Origin: Wallemia ichthyophaga EXF-994
Taxonomy: Eukaryota > Basidiomycota > Wallemiomycetes > Wallemiales > Wallemiaceae
Direction of reading: 5' to 3'
Length of the DNA: 64,000 nt
NCBI RefSeq assembly: GCF_000400465.1
Contig: NW_008806279.1
Span: 248,001-312,000 of the forward strand
The translations under genes were made by a program, and so were the position numbers. The notes below the pieces were generated by a model. It did no database searches. It had not been told where the DNA came from and saw nothing but the letters and a program-made list of their open reading frames with translations. Below are positions 1 to 9,283 of the stretch, in pieces (position 1 is the first letter of the stretch; each line of letters begins with the position of its first letter).

Positions 1-29
1 GATCGTTATGCTAGCACTAGCGGCGACAA

Positions 30-973
30 CTAGTACACCTTCTCACTCAGCTTGTCCTTGATAGTCAGCTTCCCGTCCCTAACAAAGACCTCCAATTCCA
101 TTCTCTCCTTCACGTATAAGCCATGCACACGCACGACGCTCTTCCTATTGTCCTTGCTGACCATATCTTCAGGCTGTGTGTCTTGTGTATTCTCAACAAT
201 CTGTGCTTCTCCTCGACTTTTCCTCGCCTCATTAACCTCCTCTGTCAGCCTCTTCTCCATTTCCTGCAACTGCTCCTCCTCGCTCATTTCCTTCTTGTTC
301 TTCCTATCCGATTTGTACGCTTTACCAACCTGGGCGAGGCTCTTGAGTGCCTCTGAGCGAGTCATGCTGTCCACATCCGGGCTCTTGACGATCGACAGCA
401 CCTCCTCCTGCACAGCGCTCATCCCGCCATACTCTTCCGACACTTTCTTCGCGCTCTTCCCCACCAAGAAGCTCGAAAGCTTGGCAATGTTACCGCTCTG
501 TGACGTGAAGAACTTGACAGCACCAGCTGATGCGCTCGTTCCAGCAGCAGTGCCACCGGCAGCAGTGCCAGCAGCTGCTCCACTAGCAGCAATAGCCGCT
601 GGGGCGCCATATCCAACGACTGTAGCGATACTAGCCAGCTGCATTGTGTGTCGTTAGCTTGTGCTCCTTTAACGCCACTCCTCTCCATTCTCCACCCACG
701 CTTATTATCCCGATCGTCATGGCCGATTTCGTCGCGCTGTACTGCGAACTCTTCCCTGTGTCCATCTTCACCTCGAGCGTGAACCATACCTGCACATTAT
801 GCTAATATGAGCCGTCGTCGTCGTGCCCACACAGGCTTATCACAAACCTTGCCCGGTCGTAGCTTGATCGTGCTCCCGCCTTCAACACTGTTTTCAAAAT
901 GCAGCGCTGCTACGTGCTTCAAACATATGTTCAGCTTGTGTGCCGTTTGATTTGTTATTCGCACTGATGGCAT
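30..973 (-). CDS. Uncharacterised three-exon protein with beta-rich N-terminus and Gly/Ala-rich segment
   Basis: Rebuilt as exons 973-848, 789-700 and 638-30, joined over introns of 58 and 61 nt; the second has a GCTAAC branch site. The product is 274 residues. The first 70 residues alternate short hydrophobic and polar stretches (SVRITNQTAHKLNICLKHV, then RPGKVWFTLEV) and look like a small beta-sandwich. A long Gly/Ala/Ser-rich hydrophobic stretch follows (IASGAAAGTAAGG), which could be membrane-inserting. The C-terminal half is charged and probably helical, with a basic/acidic region before a final beta-like segment. I do not recognise the family. Position 973 is the first ATG in frame; the open frame runs a little further only with a non-ATG start. 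The splice phases agree, so the gene model is firmer than any function. No role can be inferred from the neighbours. Confidence 0.6.
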
Positions 974-1130
974 ATCGTGGTGTGCGGGGACCAAGTGAAT
1001 GTGTGCAGAATAATAAATATGTATGAGCGTTGTTATAAATTAGGATATATTATTAGTTGTGCTATAATAGCTGCCTATGTCTTTTCTTTGTCGTTTTCTT
1101 TCTCTGATTAACGGGAAATATATTATAAAT

Positions 1131-1196
1131 ATCACCTCTTTTCTTTTCTTTTCTTCTTTTCTTCTGTTCTTTTCTTTTCTTCTCCATTCTCCCCTC
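1131..1196. repeat. Pyrimidine-rich (CTTTT)n low-complexity tract
   Basis: About 65 bp of nearly pure C/T on the plus strand lie just downstream of the Pumilio gene stop codon (1212), so the tract falls in its 3' untranslated or terminator region as purine-rich RNA. It is a simple-sequence tract with no coding potential. Confidence 0.7.
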
Positions 1197-1211
1197 TTGG
1201 CTACGTCACCT

Positions 1212-3134
1212 CTACACACCCAAATGCTGGCTCAGTAGCCTCTCTATAGCCAGCACATGTTTAGCCGTAGCCGACGACATGTTGTGAATCTGGTTACTTT
1301 TGCGTATATGTTCGAGTTCCTCGTTGATAGTCTCGATTAGCTGGCCTGCTTGTGCTGACCCAACGACGCTAATAGCGCGCTGAAGGACATAATCTGACGA
1401 ATGCGTGTGTAAGAAATGGACTAGGAGGAATACTTAAACTCACTGCCATACTGATCCTTCATTAGAGCAGGTATGCCATCCAAACTAGCCCCACCATCAG
1501 ATCTATCGACCAGTCTATGAATAAGCATCTCCCTATCATTCTCACCCGCTCTAATTAACGCCTTCTCGCAAACATTAGAGGCGAATTTATGTCTAGCGAG
1601 TTCAAAAAAGCGGTGATTAATCTTGACGATAATCCTACTCCTATCCGAATCGTCACCGAATTCGAGTAAATACTGTATGACGTAATTGCCAAACATGTCC
1701 ACTACCAGGTTATCAACGTGTTCATGCAGTGCCTCGATTAGACACCTGCTTCTCGCCTGACCAATATGTTCGAAAGATCTCTGCAGGACGCGACACCCGT
1801 AAGGATGCGAAGCGAGTTCTTTAGCATTCTCCGCAAAAGCGACGGGGAGGCTGAGGAGGCGATCAGGATCAACTTGCTCTATGATGCGCTGTATGACGTG
1901 ATTGGCATTCTGGTCCTGCACCGCGCGCTCTGTCATTTGTTCCATCCGACCCACTATCTCCATCTGCTCCGCCTCTCCTACGCACTCTACAGCCTTCTGA
2001 ACTACGCGACATCCGTACATCTGGAAACTTAGCGTGGGAATGTGCTCAGCGATCTGCGCAACGAGACGGCGTCGCTGAGCTGCACTACCGTGCTCGAATA
2101 ACTTCTGTATTACATAATTCCCAAACACGTCAGATGATAGCTCGACCGCGTTTGGGAATATTTCCTCAAATACCCGCAGGAATGACTCTGATGGCGCATT
2201 ATCGAGCTTCTGCTGTATGAAACGTGATCCGAGTTGGTCGGTGGCGAATTCCGTCACGTAACCGAAAATGTTCTGTATGAGTTAATGTTAGTATTTGTGT
2301 TTTAGATTAATGAGACATGTTCAAGACATCCCCTATGTCTCCTGTTTCACACTCACATGCAGCTCCGGCTTCGTATGCTTGCCATTGACGCGGAAATCCT
2401 CAAGCACTGCCGACCTGTTTGTCGACAAGTGCTGATTTGACCTCATGCTCCTCATGCGCGTCTGCGGTGGCTGGTATTGGTGTTGATGTGGGTGTTGGTG
2501 TAGTTGGGGTATTTGCCGTGTTGGTGGCTGCTGGGGCGAGTGCGCATGTGCATACAGGTAATTCTCGTATAGAGGTGCCTGTTGCGAGCCTAGCGTGGGC
2601 ATGCTATGCTTGTGCTGCAGCCCTGGCTGTCTGACAGGATATACATTTGGCGATGATGGCACAAGATAATTGTTTGGTGGCTGCTGTGGTGGTGGTGGTG
2701 GTGGTGGAAGAAATCTTGTAAAATCAGCAAAAGTTGTCGTTGTAGGTGATGGTGATCCGTGGAAGTAGCTGCTGTTGTTGTAGTTATGCTCAAATGCATA
2801 CGGATCAAGTGGGTGGTTGGGCAGTGGGAAGTAGGCATACGTAGGAGACGCTTGTGGCTGCTGGGGTGTGATTGGTGGTGGCGGTGGTGGTGGCTGCTGG
2901 TTGATGAACGATGTCGACGCGTAGTGTCTAAGGCCTTTGTGTCCACCACCTTTATTCATATTGAGGTTGCTGCTATCGTTAAATGGCGTCAAAAACTGCT
3001 TTGATTTCTTCTGTTTTGGTATCGTAAATGTGTCATTCACCACCTAACACACCCCCACTCACATGCTTTATTGTGGGCTGGTTGAACATTCTGTTTTCAT
3101 TATTCACCACCGTCGTCGCTGTCGCCGTTGTCAT
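1212..3134 (-). CDS. Pumilio/PUF-family mRNA-binding protein
   Basis: A sequence-specific cytoplasmic mRNA regulator by family. Exons are 3134-3063, 3010-2357, 2272-1444 and 1393-1212, with introns of 52, 84 and 50 nt, giving 578 residues. The first 240 residues are low complexity (poly-Pro, Gln and His runs), as in fungal PUF proteins. From about residue 243 there are eight PUF repeats. Their base-contact positions read in order: SR..Q, NY..Q (FGNYVIQ), CR..Q (YGCRVVQ), NH..Q (NANHVIQ), CR..Q (YGCRVLQ), NY..Q (FGNYVIQ), SN..E (ASNVCEK) and NY..Q (YGNYVLQ). This is the same series as animal Pumilio, so a UGUANAUA-type target is inferred. The last repeat is recovered only by splicing to the 3' exon. 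The start at 3134 is less certain, because a short GT...AG alternative exists near the first intron. Confidence 0.85.
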
Positions 3135-3329
3135 CTCTTTTTTGGTTTCTCGTCGTCGTCGTCGAGGATCCTGCCTAATACGCAGCTCAAGCGTGATGAA
3201 ATTAGTCTGAGTGCATTCCAGAGATAATTCTATTTGAATAATTTGAATATTTTTACATTTTTATTCATTTACATTCCAATTCGAGGTATTTCTTTATTCA
3301 TATCTGTATCTCTGTCTGCACTATATGTA

Positions 3330-4307
3330 TTACCTGTAGCCTCTGTCACCGCGTGCAGGTGCATATGTTACTGCCGGCCGATCCGGTAATCTTGCAGAAC
3401 TATTCTGTCTTGCATTTCTCCCTCCTCTGCCTGAATAATATTGGTGGCTTTGATGGGTTTGATAGCTGTTTCGCGGCTGACGCGGTGGCTGTCGATTGTA
3501 ATGAGGGTACTGCGAGTAATGCTGCTTTTCTCCAGTACTTCTCTGTCGATTGTGTTGCGAATGTTGTTGCTTTTCCGCATCTGATCTCTCCATTCGCTCT
3601 ATCTGCTTTACTCTTTCTAACTGCCTAATATCCCGCTCGTCACGTTCTTTGTCGCGTTTGTCGCGTTCTCTGCCTTCTTCTCCTGCTTGCTCTCTGGGAT
3701 TTTCCTTGGTCGACTCTCCAATTTGCTCTATAGCTTCTTCTCTAGCTTTCCCATTAACTGGCTCTCTATCACTACTGCTCGTATCGCCTGCAGATTGTAT
3801 CATGAATGATAATTCGAGGGGTAGATTATAGAACTAACGTTGTGCTGGGCGTGTTGGTGTTGATTTCGGTGTGGCTGCGTTCGGTGTGGCTGCTTTCGGT
3901 GTCACCGCTGATACCGATGTATGCGACAATCTTCTCCTCTTCTCCCCACTCTCTCCCGCTGCTGATGCTGCCACTCCCGCTCCCACTGCCGGCTGCGTGT
4001 ACCCAGGACACCGCCATACAGAAGTGTGATTAAGTGTGTTGTAGAAATAAGGCTCGCCGACGCTCGAAATGCGCAGGATCCAGCCCATATCCAAACGTGG
4101 GCCGTCGAAGGAGAGCATATTGTGATCAGTGGTGGTGGTGGTGTCCTTCTTGTTCTTGGGAGTGTCTGTTGGTGGTAGAGTTACCGCTGATTCTCCTATT
4201 GATTCTCCCACTCCTCCCAACACCTCAGTATCAGAGCCACCCAACGAAATTACATCGCCATCATCCTCTATATCCTCTCCCCAGTCTATAACCTCCTGAT
4301 CCTGCAT
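3330..4307 (-). CDS. WW-domain protein with charged RE-rich middle and RGG-like C-terminus
   Basis: Two exons, 4307-3839 and 3787-3330, are joined over a 51-nt intron (C|GC giving Arg), for 308 residues. The N-terminus is acidic (IDWGEDIEDDGD). A WW domain lies near residues 74-102: Trp76 and Trp98 are 22 apart, with PYFYN and the Pro after Cys100 between and after them. The second half is Arg/Glu-rich and probably coiled, then Gln/Tyr/Arg-rich with a GRGGR motif near the end. Together these suggest a nuclear RNA-processing or transcription adaptor binding proline-rich partners, but that is inference and I cannot name an orthologue. The start is the first in-frame ATG. The open frame extends to 4373 without an ATG. 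The gene is divergent from ARV1, with about 50 bp between starts. Confidence 0.7.
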
Positions 4308-4357
4308 TTTAATCGTCTTGCGTCGTTGCGAACAACAATCACCCGAAGAGGAGAAGA

Positions 4358-5212
4358 TTGCAAATGCTCCCACGACCTATAAATTCTTCGAGCGCTGGTT
4401 CCAGCTCTAAATACAGGCGGAGAAATATTATACGCAGTTTGAGCTATAAATTCAACTTTGATCTAGCCCTCCTCCAGCTCTTCTATTTGACGATATCCCC
4501 GAGGAGGTTTTACCGCCAGCTATACTATCATAAGCGTGAGTGGCTGCTGATTGTGGTGCACCTACTCACCACTCCCCTCAGAGACTAAGAACAGATGGGC
4601 GAGAGACGATCCAACAATAGCTGTCATCATAGCTGCTACACTCGCAGTCAGCGGTCTTGGCTGGTCCCTTTCCCTGCATTTGGGCTGGCGAGGGTTGTTG
4701 AAGCTGTTGTTCAGGATGCTACTAGTCGACTATGTGCTCATTGGTGGGCTTATATCCACGTGTTTCTGGTATGTCTTGGTTGTTTTGAGCATGCGCAGCA
4801 CTCAACTTATAAAACTTTACAATACAGGCTCTTCGCTAACAAGTTCTTGACCCAAACGCCCACCTATACCACTACCAATTCCCAGTCCATAGAATTCAGG
4901 TACGCGGTCGATGTCCACACCAATGGCTATTTCGTCATTGTCCTCATCATATACCTCATCCAGCTTTTTCTCTACCCGCTGCTAGTGAAGGATGAGTGGA
5001 TCTGTACCTTGTTCGGAAACACGCTGTATGTCGTCGCGTTATTGCACTACGTACACGTTACGTACCTCGGCTACGCTGCCTTGCCGAGTGTGAACAACAG
5101 CGAGCTTATTCTTTTTCTCGCCTCAGTCATTATCGTACTCTACTTAGCGTCTCTCGTTGGCTTCAACGTCTCGAGAGCGTGTCTTTCGTGGTACTTTGGG
5201 ATGGATTTCTGA
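4358..5212 (+). CDS. ARV1: ARV1-like sterol/GPI-lipid homeostasis membrane protein
   Basis: Exons 4358-4535, 4582-4768 and 4828-5212 (introns 46 and 59 nt) give about 249 residues. The C-terminal two thirds match ARV1: the DLALLQLFYL...FYRQLYYH segment (YRHLLFN in other species), a long hydrophobic helix, then FRYAVDVHTNGYF, a membrane span, LFGNTLYVVAL, a YLGYAALP motif, and GFNVSRACLSWYFG at the end. ARV1 is an ER membrane protein for sterol and GPI-intermediate transport. The N-terminus is problematic. The family normally begins with a CxxC...CxxC zinc ribbon, but the readable frame before 4440 has no cysteine pairs. A TATAAAT sequence at 4378-4384 lies inside the supposed first exon. Either the start is wrong, an upstream exon was missed, or the zinc ribbon is lost. 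Confidence 0.8.
4378..4384 (+). promoter_or_regulatory. TATAAAT element near the ARV1 5' end
   Basis: A TATAAAT sequence sits within the first open segment assigned to ARV1, and a second TATAAAT lies near 4443. If it is a real TATA box, the transcript would start inside the exon proposed here and the first ARV1 residues would be wrong. TATA-like strings are common by chance in AT-rich DNA. Confidence 0.25.
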
Positions 5213-5584
5213 GCTCTTTAGCTGGAGGTTCTTTGTCAGTCAAATTCTGTAAAATCTCAGCTCGCTTCATCCATATCGCTTTGCATTAATCGTTGGGAAA
5301 TATGACATTAGAACACTGCCGATGATGCCGAAATAAGCGATATGCGTGTGTGTATTGGAATAACACTGTATTATAACTTTCATCCACACACCAATTCCGA
5401 ATTATGCAAATAGCCCAGAAACAGCCAGCAGTTCAATAAGCAGACATACACGCAGACCAAAGAAAACATAATTATCTCCAGGTTTTAAATCCCCAGTATA
5501 TGTAAGAAATAAGAAAGGTAACAATTGCAAGAATCCATTAAAATCGACTTTCTTCGTCCACCGTCGACTTATCGTAGTCACTTC
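5213..5584. other. Intergenic stretch between ARV1 and the next plus-strand gene
   Basis: This holds the ARV1 3' region and the 5' region of the tubby-like gene. Several GT...AG combinations near 5465-5535 could form a 5' untranslated or small coding exon for that gene, but none is convincing. A minus-strand open frame covers part of it (see rejected items). Confidence 0.4.
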
Positions 5585-6133
5585 ATGGTCATCAAAGACA
5601 TGGAGAATGTCGCCAAGATGAACGTCCAATCGACAAGCAATGGCTGGATGTTGTATGAGGGAGCATCGACCAAGGACGCAACAGAGCCACTGTACATAGC
5701 TGAAAAGAGTCCCGAGTGCGACGACGACGACTGTTGCATAAGCTTCACTGATAGGCAGTCAAAATTATTCGCTCGTAGCTCAATGCCAAAGATGCTCGCT
5801 TGGCGCGATAGCGATGTGAAGCTCATCATCCACGATAGAGCCTACTCCCTATCCAAGTTGAGGTGGTGGAAGACACAGCGGAACTTCGTTAGTTGTGAGG
5901 GTGTACATTGTGCAATCCTGCGTGTCGTACGAGGCTTCCTTCAGATCGTAAACTCTCACAATAATCACGTACTGGCGACGTTCACTTACTCGCATTGGTC
6001 GAGGAAGAAATTGGGAATTATCCGCCTCTACTCTGCAGAAAACACCTCAGATAGAGATAAAGTACTCTTCGCTTTAATCCTTTCGATAATGGCCAAAGTG
6101 GAACACCAGCGTCAGCTCGAGGTGGTTTTCTGA
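5585..6133 (+). CDS. Tubby/LURP-fold-like small protein, possibly DUF6593 family
   Basis: A single open exon of about 182 residues from the first ATG (5585). The frame is open upstream to 5525 only through a non-ATG start, so a short 5' exon may be missing. The protein alternates beta-like segments with charged turns and has the pattern LFARSSMPKMLAWRDSDVKL, then a hydrophobic strand and HVLATFTYSHWSRKKLG, ending in a hydrophobic helix with a basic/acidic tail. This strand order and the closing helix resemble fungal tubby-C/LURP-one-like DUF6593 proteins, which are abundant in basidiomycetes and have no known function. I recognise the pattern only loosely. The gene is followed after about 170 bp by the convergent prolyl-tRNA synthetase gene. 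Confidence 0.5.
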   Translation: MVIKDMENVAKMNVQSTSNGWMLYEGASTKDATEPLYIAEKSPECDDDDCCISFTDRQSKLFARSSMPKMLAWRDSDVKLIIHDRAYSLSKLRWWKTQRNFVSCEGVHCAILRVVRGFLQIVNSHNNHVLATFTYSHWSRKKLGIIRLYSAENTSDRDKVLFALILSIMAKVEHQRQLEVVF

Positions 6134-6305
6134 CCTGAGATTGTCAGACGGATGGACAGATGGACAGATATGTATACGTACACACACAACCACATTTCGA
6201 ACGACTTTCACTCTTGGATTTCGTAATTTCACTCTATCATGTACCCAAATACCCAATTTTATCAAATATATATCAACAAACTTAAGCTGTAACAAACGCC
6301 TCCCT

Positions 6306-8457
6306 CTAATACGATCTACCAAACAATGCAAATCTCTTGGCTGGCTTCTTGCATGCCACACAGAGAGTCTTACCGTGTTCAATTTTACCGAAACGGTCCT
6401 GGTCATTGGGAATACAAAGAGACTTGGCGCCTTGCGAAGGCTGCTTCTCATCCTTCTCCCCATCTGATGCCTTCTCCGTACGCTCCTTGATATCCTTTTC
6501 ACACTCTACCTCCTCGCACCACGGAATAGCCAGTATCTTCTTTTCGTTCATAGCCTTAACGATTCTGTCAAAGTCCTCCATGACCACTTCGAGCGAGTCA
6601 TTAAATGATGCCTTGGCGGACTCGAACATCATCTTGTAGATCCTGTCGAGCATCTTTGGAATACCGTCCTCCAATTGTGATAATGGCAATGGGTCCTTGT
6701 CCTGGTTAGGGTTTACAGCTCTGCGCACACACAAAGCCTGCTCCTTCTTCATGTCCATAGGGCCGAACTCAATTCTAATTGGCACACCTCTCATCTCCCA
6801 GTCGTTGAATTTCCATCCCGGCGTGTACCCTTCTCTGAGATCGGCCTTTGCGCGTACACCAACTTTAATCAGTCTATCAGCGATGCTCTGGGCGCCTTTC
6901 TCGATAGCGTCTGCATCTTCAGCAGTGGTCTTAGCCGTGATACCGCATGGGACGACAACGACCTGAACCGATGCGACAGGTGGTGGAAGGACTAGACCCT
7001 GATCGTCACCGTGTATCATGACCATCACACCGATAGTGCGAGTAGACAATCCCCACGAATTCTGCCACACATATTTCTTGCCCTCGCCTTCTTTCAGTTG
7101 ACGACCTTCTGCTCTAGCCTTCCTTGCAACCTCTGGGTCTTCAACGGTAATATCGAACATTTTGGAGAAGTTTTGTCCAAGGCCATGCGATGTTCCACCC
7201 TGAATACCTCTACCCGTCGTTGGGATGTATCCTTCGACAGACTTTGTGTAGAAACCTCCAGCGAATTTCTCATTCTCCGACTTGACACCGGGAATGACAG
7301 GCACAGCGAGAAGTTCCTCATAGATACGTCTGTAGCAGTCGAGGATGTAGTCAACCTCTTGCGATGCGCTGTCGTGGTCTATATGCGCCGTGTGTCCTTC
7401 TTGCCATAAGAACTCACGCGTGCGAAGGAATGGCTGTGGATTTTTGAATTCCCATCTAACGACACTGTTCCATTGGTTAAGTCGCAGTGGAAGATCTCTG
7501 TGCGATCTGATCCACTTGGCGTAGTATGGATACATGACAGTCTCAGAAGTTGGTCTGATGGCTATTGGCTCGTCTAGATCGGATTCACCTGCTTTCGTCA
7601 CCCAGGCTACCTCAGGTGCGAAACCTTCAATGTGATCCTTTTCACGGTTGAGTACGCGTGATGATACGAAGAGTGGGAAGTAGCAGTTCTCCACGCCAAT
7701 CTTCTGGATTTCACCATCGAAGAATTTCTGGATAGATTCCCAGATTTTGAAAGACCACGGTTTGAGAATGTAGCAGCCGGATACATCGTAGTAATCTAAC
7801 ATGTCACCCTTGAGTAAAACTTGAGTGTACCAGTTGGGGAAATCAACATCTTTGCGAATACCGATTGCAACTTCAGCTGCTCCCTCGATCTTGCCTGCCT
7901 GCTTGCGTTGTTGGGAGGTAGGAGCAGCTGGGGAAGGTGCTGCAGAAGGTGCTGATGCTGTTGGAGATGCTGTGAAATCGAGCTTATCGAATTTTGAGGC
8001 ATTCGACTGCAAAATGTCTGTTAAGGTGTTTGCATCGATCGAAGTGAATTGACCGTCTAGCCCCTTGACTTGGATAGGAGTAGAGAGTTGTGAGAGTGAC
8101 TGATCAAGTACGATGTGGCAGTCAGAATCCAAGCTGAATGGTGATGCTGTGTGTGTCGTTGCACCGTTAGCGAGAAGACAAGGAGAAAGCATGGATCGAC
8201 GACTAACCATCGTTTTTAGTTGATTTTAAAACAGAATTCCACAAGGAATCATCTGCTGCTCTCAAATCCTTCAAATTAATCTTCTTTCCAATGTCGCTGG
8301 CTGAAGTTGGTGCATTTGCGTCTGCAAGGACGAGGACAGGGACGGGAGACTTCTTTGACTTGAATAGAAGAGTCTTAGTGGCTGTTGAATCCGCCTGCTT
8401 GGACAAGCTAAGGTTTTTAAATGAATCTGTTAATGTCATTTGCAGACGTTTTAGCAT
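6306..8457 (-). CDS. Prolyl-tRNA synthetase, cytosolic, with N-terminal YbaK-like domain
   Basis: Charges tRNA-Pro with proline. Exons 8457-8208 and 8146-6306 are joined over a 61-nt intron (GCTAAC branch, GAT G|CA), giving 696 residues. The N-terminal 150 residues contain the YbaK/ProX-type editing-like domain seen in eukaryotic ProRS (SASDIGKKINLKDLRAADD, then SPFSLDSD). After a Ser/Ala/Pro linker comes the class II catalytic core: WYTQVLLKGDMLDYYDVSGC, RPTSETVMYPYYAKWIRSHR (motif 2 region), and TREFLWQEGHTAH. Next is the anticodon-binding domain with GYTPGWKFNDWEMRGVPIRI. The C-terminal extension ends in a CVACKKPAKRFALFGRSY tail, typical of the eukaryote/archaeal-type enzyme. The ATG at 8457 is chosen because the longer frame begins with TTG; Met at 8436 is a possible alternative. 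Confidence 0.93.
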
Positions 8458-9019
8458 GCACTGGCAGAGAAGACAAGCAGACAAAACTAGATATCTAAAC
8501 TAAGCTAAAAATTTCATTCTATCAATTTATACAAATGCATTTATCCCTTTAACCTATCCCTGAGTTTCACGAGCATCCACTCAAGGTCAAACGTTGGGAA
8601 AAGTTTTCTTTTGGCGCAAAAAAACAGGACCAGGAATCCAACTAAGTATCAGGATAGCTGGGCAGACATATGCACGCCGATGTGAGTGTAATTGTAGTAA
8701 CACATGCATTCTGAAGATTTGTTAGAAAATGATGTTAAATGTTGAAGGGAAATGTGCGCATATTGCCCCGAAAGATGGTTGACTTGGTAGCTCTTAGCCG
8801 CAGCTCGCTCCAAATATGTTGAAAATTTCATCATCTGCGGCACAAATCCTCTTACTGGGAAGGGCAACTCACAGTAACAAGTGCTTCAGTGGTGAAGCTG
8901 CTGTTGCTCTTACTGCTAGCTTACTTCACCACTGAAAACCAAGAAGAAGCACGTGGTGGTTTGAGAACAAGAAGCGCGCAGTGTTTTATAGGGGGGAGTG
9001 TCTAGGGGCACAACTGAAA
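8458..9019. other. Divergent intergenic region with a 13-bp inverted repeat
   Basis: This 560-bp stretch separates the ProRS gene (minus) from the plus-strand genes that follow. It contains the hairpin-forming repeat listed separately. A 72-codon minus-strand open frame (8867-8649) has no recognisable feature and is not called. No other feature was seen. Confidence 0.4.
8885..8936. repeat. Perfect 13-bp inverted repeat with 26-nt loop
   Basis: TTCAGTGGTGAAG at 8885-8897 is the exact reverse complement of CTTCACCACTGAA at 8924-8936. The arms form a 13-bp stem with a CT-rich loop. It lies upstream of the 9020-9242 micro-gene and Atg18 and could be a regulatory palindrome, a cruciform, or the trace of a small inverted-repeat element. 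Confidence 0.7.
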
Positions 9020-9242
9020 ATGGAAATGAGTTTTGCAAGTGCTGGTGAGTACTGGTGAGTGTATTACAAGCGTGTATGTGCTGTGGCTTCTAAGATATTT
9101 ATCAAACTCATATCAAACGCACAAGCAGTTGGACATCTCCAGTAGGGAAGATGACAGCGACGACAGCGATTTGAATAACCGTCTCCACATCCTATCCAAA
9201 TCCACGCCATCACAATCACCATCTCAGAATATTGAGCGATAA
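9020..9242 (+). CDS. Candidate 58-residue protein with one intron
   Basis: Exon 9020-9048 (starting MEMSFASAGE) joins exon 9095-9242 over a 46-nt intron whose size matches the rest of the window. Phase is kept (GA|A giving Glu). The product reads on as YLSNSYQTHKQLDISSREDD, an acidic DDSDDSD run, and a Ser/Pro/Gln-rich tail ending NIER. It is soluble and helical then acidic. I do not recognise it. Support is the intron geometry, the protein-like composition and the position just upstream of Atg18. Against it are the short length and the 41-bp gap to the Atg18 start, which would also fit a 5' leader or upstream open frame of that transcript. Confidence 0.45.
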
Positions 9243-9283
9243 CGGCTTGGACCAATCCACCCAACCACCCAGCATTATCAATC

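Noticed and set aside
5402-5629. Minus-strand frame with hydrophobic C-terminus overlapping the tubby-like gene
   Set aside because: It starts inside the better-supported plus-strand gene, has no clear ATG context or homology, and the hydrophobic stretch is short.
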